Source: Devosia sp.
GTDB lineage: Bacteria > Pseudomonadota > Alphaproteobacteria > Rhizobiales > Devosiaceae
Direction of reading: 5' to 3'
Assembly: GCA_028290665.1 (NCBI GenBank)
Contig: JAQGJK010000026.1
Coordinates: forward strand, 154,861 to 218,860
DNA length: 64,000 nt
Translations under genes and position numbers: made by a program
The notes under the pieces: model-generated
Database searches by the model: none
Seen by the model: the letters and a program-made list of their open reading frames with translations, nothing else
Told to the model about the DNA's origin: nothing
In this document: in pieces, positions 9,201-17,093 of the stretch
Layout: the number at the start of each line of letters is the position of its first letter
Position numbering within the stretch: the stretch's first letter is position 1

Positions 9201-9998
9201 CGACACGCGTTCGAGGTTCGGGCACAGCGCCTGCAATTCGTCGAGCGACAGCGTCCAGTCGCTGAGTTCACTCGACAGGTGCGCATTTTCGGCGCGCGTC
9301 ACTCCCGGCGACACCAAGCGCAACCGCGGCACCGGGTCATACCCGAACTCCGTCGCCCCCGGGATCACCGTCACGGCCCGGATCGCCGGTTCGAGGTCGC
9401 CGATCGCCCGGCACAGCTCCACGGTGATGTTAGGGATGCGGTTGCCGAACGGCGCCAGCGGCAGCCGCTCGAACACCAGGTAACACAGCCCGCGATAGGC
9501 CGGTGCCGCGTCGGCGCCCTGCTTGCCGGCAATCAAACTATCGGCTGGCTGGTCCTCGGTACCGCGATGAAACCGCAGCGTCAGCCCCTCAGTTTCGAGC
9601 AATTGCCCATCGGCCCAGATCCGCCCGAGGCGTTGCACCTCACCAGCGCATAGGCCCACGGCAAAGTTCGCCGCCAGTGGGCTCGCCCCGGGATCGGCGG
9701 CAAACAGCCCGCCCTTGGCGCCGGTGTCCTCGGGCTCCACCGCCTCGAGTTCTGTCGCCCAGATGATGTTGCCGGCCACCCGGTTCCAGCCGTAAATCCG
9801 GGCGATCGGCGCGCCCTCGCGCGACCCGGTGAGCCGGAGATCCGCCGGCGCCGCTACCGGCTTTTGCTCGCCGAACAGCCAGCCATCGACGGCGCTGCCG
9901 GCCAGCGCTCCAAGCGCCCGCCCGAACGTCGCGCCGAACGGCCCGCCGACCACGCCGCCGGCGAATTGCCCGGCGAGCGACAGTGCCAGAGTTGCCAT
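6240..9998 (-). CDS. GTA baseplate multidomain protein (megatron, g15)
   Basis: A 1252-residue tail-tip protein, the usual length for RcGTA g15 homologues. The first ~60 residues are Gly/Ala-rich with hydrophobic stretches (GQFAGGVVGGPFGATFG). A TIM-barrel-like GTA domain occupies roughly 420-710, with GIDNYMPVADW and WFTELGCGAVDKG typical of it. Phage tail protein 3 and further beta-rich tail domains follow. In RcGTA this protein forms the baseplate hub extension that contacts the recipient cell. It starts immediately after the NlpC/P60 peptidase gene (1-base overlap) and overlaps the endolysin at its end. No frameshift was seen across its length. Confidence 0.93.
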   Translation of the reverse strand: MATLALSLAGQFAGGVVGGPFGATFGRALGALAGSAVDGWLFGEQKPVAAPADLRLTGSREGAPIARIYGWNRVAGNIIWATELEAVEPEDTGAKGGLFAADPGASPLAANFAVGLCAGEVQRLGRIWADGQLLETEGLTLRFHRGTEDQPADSLIAGKQGADAAPAYRGLCYLVFERLPLAPFGNRIPNITVELCRAIGDLEPAIRAVTVIPGATEFGYDPVPRLRLVSPGVTRAENAHLSSELSDWTLSLDELQALCPNLERVSLVVAWFGDDLRCGHCTIRPKVEAAERAVEGTAWAVAGLSRGAAGVVSTHAGGPAYGGTPSDAAVLAAIADLKARGLAVTLYPIVLMDIPAGNVLPDPVSGGTGQAAYPWRGRITSASAGTGTVTAEVEDFLGGEWGYRRMVLHYAALAEAAGGVDALLIGSELRGLTALRDAGDGFPFVAGLVALAVDVRAVVGAGTQLSYAADWSEYSGVQGAGGERLFNLDPLWASAVIDAIGIDNYMPVADWRDGEAHLDAAVAGSVYDLDYLRAGIAGGEGFDWYYASDADRLAQLRTSITDGAYGEPWVWRFKDIFAFWDNSHFDRPAGVRAAAPTGWVPRSKPIWFTELGCGAVDKGANQPNIFGDAKSAESGRPYFSNGLPDALMQRQFLRAHLAHWASGANPVSEIYAAPMVDLSRMALWTWDARPFPAFPDDRAAWADGVNHATGHWLTGRLGAAASDELAQAVAADFGVDLAAVEARSPLLHGMQIEGPATAREALAGLTGATGLVLAERAGALRLLRPNAVAVFEVAADELAAEDAPLEARRRPDASEAIGRLTLGYTDRERDYQPGNATALARPEAGMAAETSPLVLDGPAARQVAERLLIDRMAAGETLELRLPYAFLALEPGDVLALAGRPGRWVIEEIRDAETRQLSLRALPADLAVTTVSDGAREAYLPAALRAIPVVATVQLPPLPESVAQSRLLVAAWSDPWPGSVSLVDEATGSTVLAIDRRSTLGVLAEALVPGPLALWDRVSVLTLVLNSGHLASAEAVAVLGGVNRVAVETDAGGWEIIGFANAELVATRTYRLTMLLRGLDGSDFAIGTAGAGNRVVVLDGRTPTLPVPASLIGETLMLQAYAGSGDLVGQALTAELAAEPALPLRPGHPRAVRNGVNGAVTLRWTRRSRGDASGWGAAEAPLEQVPEAYLVTIRDGTDAVLRTLSAGTPSAIYSAVEQLADFGGVPMSFAFDVAQVSPVLGPGHRARGEFHA

Positions 9999-10426
9999 CA
10001 GCCGATCCCTCCCGGAAACTCATAGATGCCCGCGACGCGCCCGAGCCACGCCTCGCCCAGCGCCGCCTCGACGACGCCGAGCCCCTCTTGCGCATGGATG
10101 AAGCGCCCCGGACCGCTGACGATGCCGCAATGGCGCGGCGCCACCGCCCGGCGCAGCCGGAACAGCACCACCTGCCCGAGACGCGGCGCGCCACCGGCGC
10201 CAATCAGATGCCGTTTCGCCATCGCTTCGAGACTCCCCAAATTTCGGCCATCGCGGATGGATGCCGCATACGGCGGCGGCGTCTCGGGCTCCGCGCCCAG
10301 CACGGCGCGCCACACCCCGCGCACCAGCCCGAGGCAATCACAGCCGAGCCCCAGCGCCGAAGCCTGATGCCGGTACGGCGTGCCGAGCCACAGCTTCGCC
10401 GCGGCCACAACCAGTTCCGGATTCAT
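9998..10426 (-). CDS. GTA NlpC/P60 cell-wall peptidase (g14)
   Basis: A 142-residue NlpC/P60-family cysteine peptidase of the tail tip, expected to cut recipient peptide cross-links. The catalytic cysteine is in GCDCLGLVRGVW (Cys31) and the histidine follows in APRHCGIV. The chosen start (MNPELVVAAAKLWLGTPY) gives a four-base ATGA overlap with the preceding g13 gene and matches the family's N-terminus. An in-frame start 47 codons upstream would only translate g13 DNA in another frame. It is translationally coupled to g13 and g15. Confidence 0.92.
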   Translation of the reverse strand: MNPELVVAAAKLWLGTPYRHQASALGLGCDCLGLVRGVWRAVLGAEPETPPPYAASIRDGRNLGSLEAMAKRHLIGAGGAPRLGQVVLFRLRRAVAPRHCGIVSGPGRFIHAQEGLGVVEAALGEAWLGRVAGIYEFPGGIG

Positions 10427-11307
10427 GAAAACAGCGCCCGACCGTCGAGCGTCTCCCCCGCCCGCGGTACTCGAAGCACCAAGTCGGTGCCCGGAATATG
10501 CGGGAAACCCCGGAAGTTGACGGCGTTGTCGTATGTCGTGCGGCAAGTCGCAAACCGCCGGTCGCACCCCGCCGTCACGACACCCGCGTCGCCGACAAGC
10601 ACCCAGTCACCCACCGGCTGCTCGAACGTCAGCACCACCGCGTCGCCGACCACCGCATGCTCCAGCACCCGGTCGACAATCCCGCTCCGCGCGCCGCCGT
10701 CCCACAAAAAACTCCCGAACCGGGACCACCCCGCAACAAATGCGTCGAGCCCGGCAACTACCAGCCGATGCGGATCCTCGACCGCCACCACACTTGCCGG
10801 CACGGCGAACGCCGCAGCATCCACCCCGCACCGCGCATCGCCAAAGCTCGCATCGCACAGCGCCTGGTACACCCGCCCGCGCACCACATTCAGCGCCGCC
10901 TGCGCCGACCGCAATTCGGCGCGGAACACGCCGTCCTCGCGGATAATCTCGCCAATGCTGTCACGCCGCAGCAGATGCCGCTCCTCGGGTGCCCGCCAGT
11001 TCACCCGCCAGGTTTCGACCATCGCCCCGTCATACCGCCCGAGCGCAATATCGGCCTCGGCGATGGCGTCGCTATGCAGCAACCCGATCACCGTGCCGGT
11101 ATCCACCTGCCCGCCCAGCCGCGCCTTGCTCGCCCCACCATCGAGCCCATGCGCCGGCACGAATTCGGTGCCGTCAAAACTCAGCGTCCGGTCATGGTCG
11201 GTGAACCCCAGCACCACCCCATCGCCCCGCGTCAGCCGCCAACAATTCGACAGCGTCGTCGCGCCGCTTTCGAGATGCGCCTTGAACCCCAGATCCAGCG
11301 TCCTCAT
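10423..11307 (-). CDS. GTA tail hub protein, DUF2163 / BR0599 family (g13)
   Basis: A 294-residue protein of the DUF2163/phage BR0599 family. Family features visible are the N-terminal LGFKAHLESGATTLSNCWRL, the central DIALGRYDGAMVETWRVNW and the C-terminal GCDRRFATCRTTYDNAVNFRGFPHIPG, which carries a conserved Cys pair. In RcGTA it forms the hub inside the baseplate. Both ends overlap neighbouring genes by four bases (g12 upstream, g14 downstream). Confidence 0.92.
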   Translation of the reverse strand: MRTLDLGFKAHLESGATTLSNCWRLTRGDGVVLGFTDHDRTLSFDGTEFVPAHGLDGGASKARLGGQVDTGTVIGLLHSDAIAEADIALGRYDGAMVETWRVNWRAPEERHLLRRDSIGEIIREDGVFRAELRSAQAALNVVRGRVYQALCDASFGDARCGVDAAAFAVPASVVAVEDPHRLVVAGLDAFVAGWSRFGSFLWDGGARSGIVDRVLEHAVVGDAVVLTFEQPVGDWVLVGDAGVVTAGCDRRFATCRTTYDNAVNFRGFPHIPGTDLVLRVPRAGETLDGRALFS

Positions 11308-11921
11308 TGAAGCACCTCGATCACCGGCAGGCTCGGCGCATCGGCGGCGTCAAAGCTGGTCAATTCGATATCGAGCCGGTCGATGTCGAAGCGCACCGGC
11401 ACGTCGAACAGAAACCCCGCGGTAATCGCCGCCCCGTCGCCCGGTGCTACCGCAAACGTCACCAGCCCAGTCAGCGCATCGACAGCGAACTCCGCCGCGA
11501 CGCCGTCCACTGCCACCACCACGCTGCCCGCCACCGGCTTGGTGATCGGCCGCACATGCGGGTCAAAACTTGCGCCATAGCGCTTCACCAATTGAAACAC
11601 CGTAGTCACGCCATCACCCGTCCCGATGGCCTGATCGAGCGCCGTCACCACGCCGGTCCCCGACGATGAAAAATCGAGCCCATCGCGCCACAGAAACCCG
11701 TGAAACCTGCCACGGCGCTCCTCGAAAAACGCCAGCACCGCCTGCATGTCGGCGCGGGATTTGATCCCGTAGCCGGCATTGTAGCGCCGCCGCGACTGCG
11801 CCCAACGGCTGTTGCGCTGCTCCCGGCCACTCGCCAGCGTCACCACATCGGTCAACCGCTCCGGCCCGCCGCGGCTGCCGAGCGCCACGCCGAGTGGAAA
11901 TCGCACTGCATGAAATGCCAT
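11304..11921 (-). CDS. GTA distal tail protein, DUF2460 (g12)
   Basis: A 205-residue DUF2460 protein. The family opening MAFHAVRFPLGVALGSRGGPERLTDVVTL and the region RRRYNAGYGIKSRADMQAVLAFFEERRGRFHGFLWRDGLDF are plain. It caps the tail tube and links it to the hub. It overlaps the tape-measure gene stop by one base and g13 by four bases, so its place in the polycistron is secure. Confidence 0.92.
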   Translation of the reverse strand: MAFHAVRFPLGVALGSRGGPERLTDVVTLASGREQRNSRWAQSRRRYNAGYGIKSRADMQAVLAFFEERRGRFHGFLWRDGLDFSSSGTGVVTALDQAIGTGDGVTTVFQLVKRYGASFDPHVRPITKPVAGSVVVAVDGVAAEFAVDALTGLVTFAVAPGDGAAITAGFLFDVPVRFDIDRLDIELTSFDAADAPSLPVIEVLQ

Positions 11922-12466
11922 CAGCTCGCCCTCGCCCCGCGCCGCACTGCCCTGAGCAGCATCGCCGACACCTCCGCCTCGCTGCTCAAAAAGCTCCGCG
12001 CATCGGATGCGGTGATGTTCATGGTGACACTTACCCCGCCCCCGGCACCCGCGACCCCGAGCCGCCCGTCACTCCCCCGCGACAATGGCAGGATCGCCTC
12101 CGGCCCCGCCTCGCCCATTACCCCGAGCCCGCCCCCGGCCGGGAAAAACGACGGGCTCGACACCACGCCACCCTTGGCGAACGCCGTAACCCCGCCCAGC
12201 GCCGGATTGGTCGCCGCGAACAGGCTCTCCACCGCCCCGCCGATCAGCTGCTCCAACGGCTTCAACGCCGCCTTCAGCGCGATATCGGCAAACGACCGCG
12301 AGATGTCCGACAGGATCGAATTCAGCGACTTCCCATCGCTCACCGCCCCCCGAAACGCCCGCGACACCGACCGCGCCACCCCATCGGCAAGCTCGCCGAT
12401 CCGCCCAAGCTCCGCCGAAACGTCATTCAACTCCGCCGAAAACCCATCCGGAAACAAATCCGCCAC
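11921..12466 (-). CDS. GTA tail tape measure protein (g11)
   Basis: About 181 residues, a short tape measure consistent with the short tail of RcGTA-type particles. It has an Ala/Ser-rich helical first half (ELNDVSAELGRIGELADGVARSVSRAFRGAV), a Gly-rich middle with FAKGGVVSSPSFFPAGGGLGVMGEAGPEAILPL and a C-terminal Arg-rich end. The start chosen is the GTG at 12466, which sits 9 bases after a GGAGG (complement of 12476-12480). The frame stays open to 12550, but that part only translates a palindromic repeat. The GTG at 12472 is a second option. Confidence 0.85.
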   Translation of the reverse strand: MADLFPDGFSAELNDVSAELGRIGELADGVARSVSRAFRGAVSDGKSLNSILSDISRSFADIALKAALKPLEQLIGGAVESLFAATNPALGGVTAFAKGGVVSSPSFFPAGGGLGVMGEAGPEAILPLSRGSDGRLGVAGAGGGVSVTMNITASDARSFLSSEAEVSAMLLRAVRRGARAS

Positions 12467-12480
12467 TTTCACCGTCCTCC

Positions 12481-12560
12481 AAGGTAAACCGCCTTCCCTC
12501 CCCCTTGAGGGGAGGGATTGAGGGAGGGGGTAGCTCCACATGCATGACACGAGGAAATGG
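12481..12560. repeat. Palindromic intergenic repeat, type A, inside GTA cluster
   Basis: A copy of the CCCTCCCC/GGGGAGGG hairpin family: CCTCCCCCTTGAGGGGAGG followed by a G-rich tail and TAGCTCCACATGCA. Similar copies lie at 28733-28905 and 32972-33025, and variants at 15096-15262. It lies between g10.1 and g11, where RcGTA-type clusters normally have tight gene coupling. Confidence 0.8.
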
Positions 12561-12598
12561 CGCGCCGATCGGCACCAAGCCGCTTCCTCGTTCCACCG

Positions 12599-12784
12599 CT
12601 AATCCGGAAACCGCCCCATCAGCCCCTCAAACTCCACCCGCCTCAGCGGCCCGGCCCGCCGCCCGACCACACCCTCATGCGCCATCGCCAATTCCCTTGG
12701 CGTCATCCGCCAAAACGCGTCCGGCGGCAGCCGCAGCACGCCCAACCCGAACCGCATCGCCGCGTCCCAGGGGAACCCGCTCAC
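12599..12784 (-). CDS. GTA tail assembly chaperone (g10.1, Phage_TAC_2-like)
   Basis: A 61-residue protein, MSGFPWDAAMRFGLGVLRLPPDAFWRMTPRELAMA, matching the small rcc01693-like tail assembly chaperone (PF09550 type). It has the characteristic W-D-x-x-M-x-x-G-x-x-x-L-x-L-x-P pattern followed by FW-x-x-TP-x-E. It overlaps g10 by four bases (ATGA). With g10 it probably guards the tape measure during tail assembly. Confidence 0.88.
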   Translation of the reverse strand: MSGFPWDAAMRFGLGVLRLPPDAFWRMTPRELAMAHEGVVGRRAGPLRRVEFEGLMGRFPD

Positions 12785-13095
12785 GCCGGCTCCCCAAAGG
12801 TCGCCCGCAGCAGCCGCGCCACGATCTCGGCGGCGCCCCGCAACCCGCCCTCGATCGCCAGCCGCGCCAGATCGTCATCGGCAATTGCCTGCCCGCCGCC
12901 ACGCAACCCGGCCCCGAGGATTGCCGTCAGATCGCGCGCCGAAATCCGCCCGCCGGCAAAGCGCTCGCCTAAGCCCGCAAGGTCGCCGGCCCCGAGCCGC
13001 GCCTCCAATTCGGCCAGCGCCCCGAGCGTCAGGCACAGCGTCAGTTCCTCGCCGCCGATCACCGCCGCGATCTCGCCCCGATGCAGATTGGCCAT
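12781..13095 (-). CDS. GTA g10 (gene transfer agent family protein, Phage_TAC_11)
   Basis: A 104-residue protein of the GTA g10/TAC_11 family. The opening MANLHRGEIAAVIGGEELTLCLTLGALAELEARLG and the helical remainder with LRGGGQAIADDDLARLAIEGGL are standard. It is a tail assembly factor, not part of the mature tube. It lies 3 bases downstream of the major tail gene and overlaps g10.1. Confidence 0.9.
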   Translation of the reverse strand: MANLHRGEIAAVIGGEELTLCLTLGALAELEARLGAGDLAGLGERFAGGRISARDLTAILGAGLRGGGQAIADDDLARLAIEGGLRGAAEIVARLLRATFGEPA

Positions 13096-13098
13096 CGC

Positions 13099-13512
13099 TC
13101 AAGCTCCCGTGAAAGTCAGTTGTCCGGCGCTTTCGAGCGCCAGCTCGAAGGTCACTTCGCCGGCGTGCTCGGCCGAAAATTCGAGCGCGGTGATCTGGAA
13201 CGGGCCCGCGACGGTGCCGAAATCGGGCAGGATCAGCTGCCAGTTGCGCAGCGTCCCGGCAAAGAACAGCGACCGGATCTCGGCGTCCGAACTCTGGTCC
13301 TTGAAGATCCCGGCCCCCGACACCGCCGCCCGCCGGATGCCGCCGCCGCTCAGCAGTTCGCGCCACCGCCCAGCGCTTTCGGCATCGGTGATGTCGATCA
13401 CCGCAGCATTGAACGCGAGGCTCTTGGTCCGGAGCCCGGCCACCGTCAGAAAGCTCCCCGACCCCGTCTGGTCGAGCTTCAACAACATATCCCGCCCGCT
13501 CTGCGCCGACAT
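13099..13512 (-). CDS. GTA major tail (tube) protein (g9)
   Basis: A 137-residue protein of the TP901-1-like major tail family. MSAQSGRDMLLKLD, the mid motif DITDAESAGRWRELLSG and the beta-rich C-terminus are characteristic. It builds the tail tube through which DNA leaves. It is followed after 3 bases by g10. Upstream, a ~200-base repeat-filled gap separates it from g8, which is unusual for this otherwise tightly packed operon. Confidence 0.92.
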   Translation of the reverse strand: MSAQSGRDMLLKLDQTGSGSFLTVAGLRTKSLAFNAAVIDITDAESAGRWRELLSGGGIRRAAVSGAGIFKDQSSDAEIRSLFFAGTLRNWQLILPDFGTVAGPFQITALEFSAEHAGEVTFELALESAGQLTFTGA

Positions 13513-13545
13513 TTCTCGCCTCCAAAATGAACAAGACCCTCAACC

Positions 13546-13712
13546 GCCCTGCGGGCACCCCCGGGTCGAGCCCGGGGCAGGCTTTCTCCCGCGAGCGGAA
13601 GAAGGGAGGAGAGGCGCTGACACGCGCCCCCCTCGTCCTTCCCCTCTTCCGCTAGCGGGAGAGAGCTTGCCCTCGGGCTTGACCCGAGGGGTGGCGCGTA
13701 GCGCCGGGTGAG
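13546..13712. repeat. Palindromic intergenic repeat, type B, inside GTA cluster
   Basis: Contains nested inverted repeats: GGGTCGAGCCCGGGG, CTTCCGCTAGCGGGAGAG, CCCTCGGGCTTGACCCGAGG and GGCGCGTAGCGCCGGGTGAG. The last two elements, with the CCTCTTCCGC-AGCGGGAGAG stem, recur at 17094-17158. It fills the whole g8-g9 gap. The hairpins may act as transcript stabilisers or attenuators. Confidence 0.75.
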
Positions 13713-13715
13713 GGC

Positions 13716-14123
13716 CTACTCCCCCACCTCCGTAAACACCCGCAACCCCACCGCCGCGCGCGCCAATCCAGTCTCCGCATCGACCACCGTATCGGTCCGC
13801 TCATGCACCACATGCGTCACCACCAGCGCCCCGGCGACCGTCAATCCCAACGCCACCGCCACCACCCGCTCGGCCAGCAGCACCGCGGCCTTCCGGCTCG
13901 GCCGGTCGGCCCAGGCGTGCACTAAAATCCGGTGCTCGAACCCCACCGCGGCATCGCCGTCATGGGTCAGCACATCGTGCCGGCCGATCACCACATAGGG
14001 CGGCTCCCGGCGTTCGGGCGGCGCATCGAACACCCCGCCGGCCCCGGTCAGCGCCATGAGGTCGGCATCACCCAGCAGCGCCGCCACCAGCGCGCCCTGC
14101 AGCTGGACGATCGGATGGCTCAT
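13716..14123 (-). CDS. GTA tail terminator, DUF3168 (g8)
   Basis: A 135-residue DUF3168 protein: MSHPIVQLQGALVAALLGDADLMALTG, then PYVVIGRHDVLTHDGD and EHRILVHAWADRPSRK. It ends tail polymerisation at the head-proximal end. The start at 14123 gives a four-base overlap with g7. A longer in-frame extension upstream would merely read through g7 in the wrong frame. Confidence 0.92.
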   Translation of the reverse strand: MSHPIVQLQGALVAALLGDADLMALTGAGGVFDAPPERREPPYVVIGRHDVLTHDGDAAVGFEHRILVHAWADRPSRKAAVLLAERVVAVALGLTVAGALVVTHVVHERTDTVVDAETGLARAAVGLRVFTEVGE

Positions 14124-14458
14124 CCCGTCACCGCGGTTTCCCGGCACCGGCACCCAAGGAAGGTTCGCCCGCCGGCGATGCCCTCGGCGCTCTCGACCAC
14201 CAGCCTGCGTCCTCGGAACACGAAGCGGTCGCCGGCGTGGATATCGGTGCGAAAGCGCAGCACCACCGAATGCGTCGCCGTCACCCCGCGCCCATCGGCC
14301 GCCGCACCCCAGCGCGTGCCGAGCGGTGTCACCCGGGCCCACAGCGTCGCGCCCGGCACGAAATCCACCGTCTGCCCACCCCCGGCCTCGGGCGTCGACA
14401 TGCGCTTCTGGTAGCCGACCCGGTCGCGCAGCCCGCCGATCGGGCTCTCGGCGATCAC
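14120..14458 (-). CDS. GTA head closure / head-tail adaptor (g7)
   Basis: A 112-residue phage head-tail joining protein (PF05521-like): LRDRVGYQKR near the start, WARVTPLGTRW in the middle and the terminal GRTFLGCRCRE. It acts as the stopper in the neck of the particle. It overlaps g8 and g6 by four bases each. Confidence 0.9.
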   Translation of the reverse strand: MIAESPIGGLRDRVGYQKRMSTPEAGGGQTVDFVPGATLWARVTPLGTRWGAAADGRGVTATHSVVLRFRTDIHAGDRFVFRGRRLVVESAEGIAGGRTFLGCRCRETAVTG

Positions 14459-15033
14459 AGCCGCACCCGCTTGTAGGGCGACACCAGCCGGTCGAACCCC
14501 GCCGGCACCACGGCGCCCGAACCGGCAACGATCACCGCGTCCCGATGCTCGAACCAGTAGGCAATCAGCACTTTCAGCGCCTGTGTCAGGTCCGCCGGCA
14601 CGTCGTCGCCGGTCTCGCCGAACCCCGCGACATAGTCGATCTCGAGCCCGCGCCGCTCGCGCAGCGCCGGCATCCCGGCAACCGCCAGCGGCAGCAACAG
14701 CCGCGCCGGCGACACCCGGGTCTCGGGGATAAATTGTGCCAGCGGCACCAGATGCTCGTCGCCCTCGGCATCATAGGCGGTGATCACCGTCAGGCTCAGC
14801 ATCGGCCCGACCGGCAATTCGATCACCCGGCACACCGGCCAGGCATCGAGCACCAGCCGCCAGCTTTGCGCCACCAGCGCCCGCCCGGTGATCGCCTCCA
14901 CATGCAGCCGCGCCGCGGTGATCAGCGTCGCGATCAGCCCGTCCTCGGCCGCATCGTCCACCCGCAGATACGCCTTCGCCGCCGCCAGCGACATCGGCTC
15001 CTCCGCGGGTCCCGCGAGAAGGTAATGAGTCAT
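14455..15033 (-). CDS. GTA head-tail connector/adaptor (g6)
   Basis: A 192-residue phage gp6/phiE125-gp8-like connector: EEPMSLAAAKAYLRVDDAAEDGLIATLITAARLHVEAITGR is the family signature. The start MTHYLLAGPAEEPM at 15033 is preceded by AAGAGA; an in-frame start 16 codons earlier lacks support. It binds under the portal. Upstream is a 284-base repeat-containing gap before the capsid gene. Confidence 0.9.
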   Translation of the reverse strand: MTHYLLAGPAEEPMSLAAAKAYLRVDDAAEDGLIATLITAARLHVEAITGRALVAQSWRLVLDAWPVCRVIELPVGPMLSLTVITAYDAEGDEHLVPLAQFIPETRVSPARLLLPLAVAGMPALRERRGLEIDYVAGFGETGDDVPADLTQALKVLIAYWFEHRDAVIVAGSGAVVPAGFDRLVSPYKRVRL

Positions 15034-15095
15034 GTTGGGTTCTCTTGATGTTGGAAAAGTTTTGTTGAGGTCGGGACGCAAAAGCGCCCACGGAG

Positions 15096-15262
15096 CCCGT
15101 GGCTCACCCCACCCCAGCCCTCCCCATCAAGGGGAGGGAGGCGCAAAAATCTCGCCCAGCGAGCCTGTAAAACTAGCAGTCAGCGAAGTGGATCACAGCC
15201 AACCCGCCCCACCTCCTCCCCCTTGATGGGGGAGGCCGGGAGGGGGTGAAGCCACACACACT
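15096..15262. repeat. Two palindromic repeats between capsid and connector genes
   Basis: Left element: CCCTCCCCATCAAGGGGAGG (about 15118-15140). Right element: CCTCCCCCTTGATGGGGGAGG (about 15210-15232) followed by a G-rich tail GGGAGGGGGTGAAGCC. They face each other as an inverted pair about 70 bases apart. They belong to the same broad class as repeat type A. Confidence 0.75.
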
Positions 15263-15317
15263 GCCCCCACGATCATTTCACCGCGAAAGGGCCATCAGGC
15301 CGAGTTAGCTGTCTCGG

Positions 15318-16553
15318 CTACGCATCACCAAACTTCAGCAGCTTGATCGCGTCAAAATCCGCCACACCTTCACCCACCCGCTTCGTCGTATAAAACAGCA
15401 CGTACGGCTTGCTCGAATACGGGTCGCGGAGGATGTTCACCCCCTGCCGGTCGACGATCAGATAGCCGCGCCGGAAATCACCGAAAGCAATCGAGTACGA
15501 ATGCACCGCGATGTCCGGCATGTCCTCGGCCTCGACCAGCGGGAACCCCATCAGCGTCGCCGATCCGTCCCGCGTCAGTGCCGGCTGCCAGATGTAGTTG
15601 CCGTCGGCGTCCTTGAGCTTCCTGATCGCGCCTTGGGTCTTGCGGTTCATCACCCAGCTGGCGTTCTGCCGATAACCGGCCTTCAGCGCATAGGCCAAGT
15701 CGACCAGCGCGTCGCTCTTGTTGCTGGCGGCAAAATCCCCGTCGACGCCGGTGGCGATGTAGCCGAGGCTGTCCCAGGCCCAGCTCGCATTGGCCACCCT
15801 GGTTTCGGCGAGGAAGCCCTTGGGCTTGTTGCTGCCGTTGCCCGAAATGAACGCCGTGGTTTCCTGCGCCGCGAACGCTGCGTTGACCTCGTCGGCGATC
15901 CACTGGCCGACATCGACCACCGCGTCGTCGAGGAACATCTGCGTCGCCGCCGGCATGGCGTAGAGTTCCGCCGTCGGGAAGCTCAGCTCGTCGATGGTCA
16001 TCGTCGTGCTGGTCGCCCGAGACCCGGTTTCGGCCACCCAGCCGACCGCCGGCCCGGTCAGCGCCACCGGCTTCTTATACACCGCCGACGACACCTGCCG
16101 CACCCCGGCGATGGCGCGAATGGGCGACAGCCCGGTCATCAGTCGGGCGATCTCGTTCTCGACTTCCGCCGGCACCAGATAGCCGCCATCGCTGTTGGAG
16201 CCGACCGACAGCGCCTTCTCCTCGCCGCGCTTCACATAGGCCGAAAACGCCGCTTTGTACTCGTCGCCACCCGCACCAGGCCGCACCCCGTCCAGCGCCG
16301 GCCGGGCCCGGTCGAGGCTCTGACGGTCGAGCCGGGCCTTGGTGCTGTCGAGCACCCCGCTCAGCCGCTCCACCTTGTCCTCGAGCAGCGCATCGGCGGC
16401 GCCGCGTTTCTCGATCTCGCCGAGCCGCGCATCATTGCTGGCGCGGAACTCATCGAACCCCGCCATGAAATCGCGGAACAGGGTTTCGGTCGTACCGGCA
16501 CCAACGCCGGCGGCCGCCTTGTTCTCAAGGCGGTCGGTCGCAATCTTGGTCAT
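15318..16553 (-). CDS. GTA major capsid protein, HK97 fold (g5)
   Basis: 411 residues, typical for HK97-type GTA capsid precursors. The N-terminal ~110 residues are a charged, coiled-coil delta domain (ENKAAAGVGAGTTETLFRDFMAGFDEF..), removed by the g4 protease in relatives. The mature part begins near GGDEYKAAFSAYVKRGEEKALSVGS and includes the hallmark QETTAFISGNGSNKPKGFL. C-terminal YSKPYVLFYTTKRVGEGV is also typical. It starts 9 bases after the protease gene. Confidence 0.95.
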   Translation of the reverse strand: MTKIATDRLENKAAAGVGAGTTETLFRDFMAGFDEFRASNDARLGEIEKRGAADALLEDKVERLSGVLDSTKARLDRQSLDRARPALDGVRPGAGGDEYKAAFSAYVKRGEEKALSVGSNSDGGYLVPAEVENEIARLMTGLSPIRAIAGVRQVSSAVYKKPVALTGPAVGWVAETGSRATSTTMTIDELSFPTAELYAMPAATQMFLDDAVVDVGQWIADEVNAAFAAQETTAFISGNGSNKPKGFLAETRVANASWAWDSLGYIATGVDGDFAASNKSDALVDLAYALKAGYRQNASWVMNRKTQGAIRKLKDADGNYIWQPALTRDGSATLMGFPLVEAEDMPDIAVHSYSIAFGDFRRGYLIVDRQGVNILRDPYSSKPYVLFYTTKRVGEGVADFDAIKLLKFGDA

Positions 16554-16562
16554 GGTTTTTCC

Positions 16563-17054
16563 TTAAGGTCTAAAAACATCGAGCGCCGCCGTGAGCGAGC
16601 GCTGCAGCCGGGCCTCGGCGCCGGCTTCGCTCGCGGCGGCAATTCGCGCGCCGTCGAGCATCGGAAACGTCACGATCGAAATCTCCCAGAGATCGACCGC
16701 CCAGAGTTTGCGCGCCCCCGCTTCGCGGGTCGCCTTCACCGTGCGAAAGCCGATGGACAACCCGTCCACCGCCCGCCGCTCGATCAGCCGCCTGAGCGCA
16801 TCGGCCCGCGGCACCCCCGGCACCAGCCGGCCCGCCACCCACAGCCCGAAGCCATCCTCGGCAATCGCCTCCCACACTCCGACGGGTTCGGCCGGGTCAT
16901 GCTGGAACAACAACCGGATATTCTCCCGCCCCCGCCGCTGGAGCGACGCGGCAAACGCCCCCGGCATCACCCGGTCCCCGCCATCGTCCAATTGCCCGAA
17001 CACGCTCGCATACCCCGCGAACCGCCCGTCATCATCGATCGGCAAAGCCGTCAT
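16563..17054 (-). CDS. GTA prohead protease, HK97 family (g4)
   Basis: A 163-residue serine protease of the phage prohead family (S78/HK97 type). Visible motifs are FAGYASVFGQLDDGGDRVMPGAFAASL, the His-bearing LLFQHDPAEPVGVW and the Ser-bearing DGLSIGFRT. It matures the capsid during assembly. It is immediately upstream of g5. A repeat-filled gap separates it from g3.5. Confidence 0.93.
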   Translation of the reverse strand: MTALPIDDDGRFAGYASVFGQLDDGGDRVMPGAFAASLQRRGRENIRLLFQHDPAEPVGVWEAIAEDGFGLWVAGRLVPGVPRADALRRLIERRAVDGLSIGFRTVKATREAGARKLWAVDLWEISIVTFPMLDGARIAAASEAGAEARLQRSLTAALDVFRP

Positions 17055-17093
17055 CTACTTCGACCCCCTTCCCCACTCCCCATCATCGGGCAA

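Noticed and set aside
7755-9653. 632-codon + strand frame across the megatron gene
   Set aside because: Arg/Pro/His-rich composition typical of an antisense frame over GC-rich coding DNA; the minus-strand gene has clear domains.
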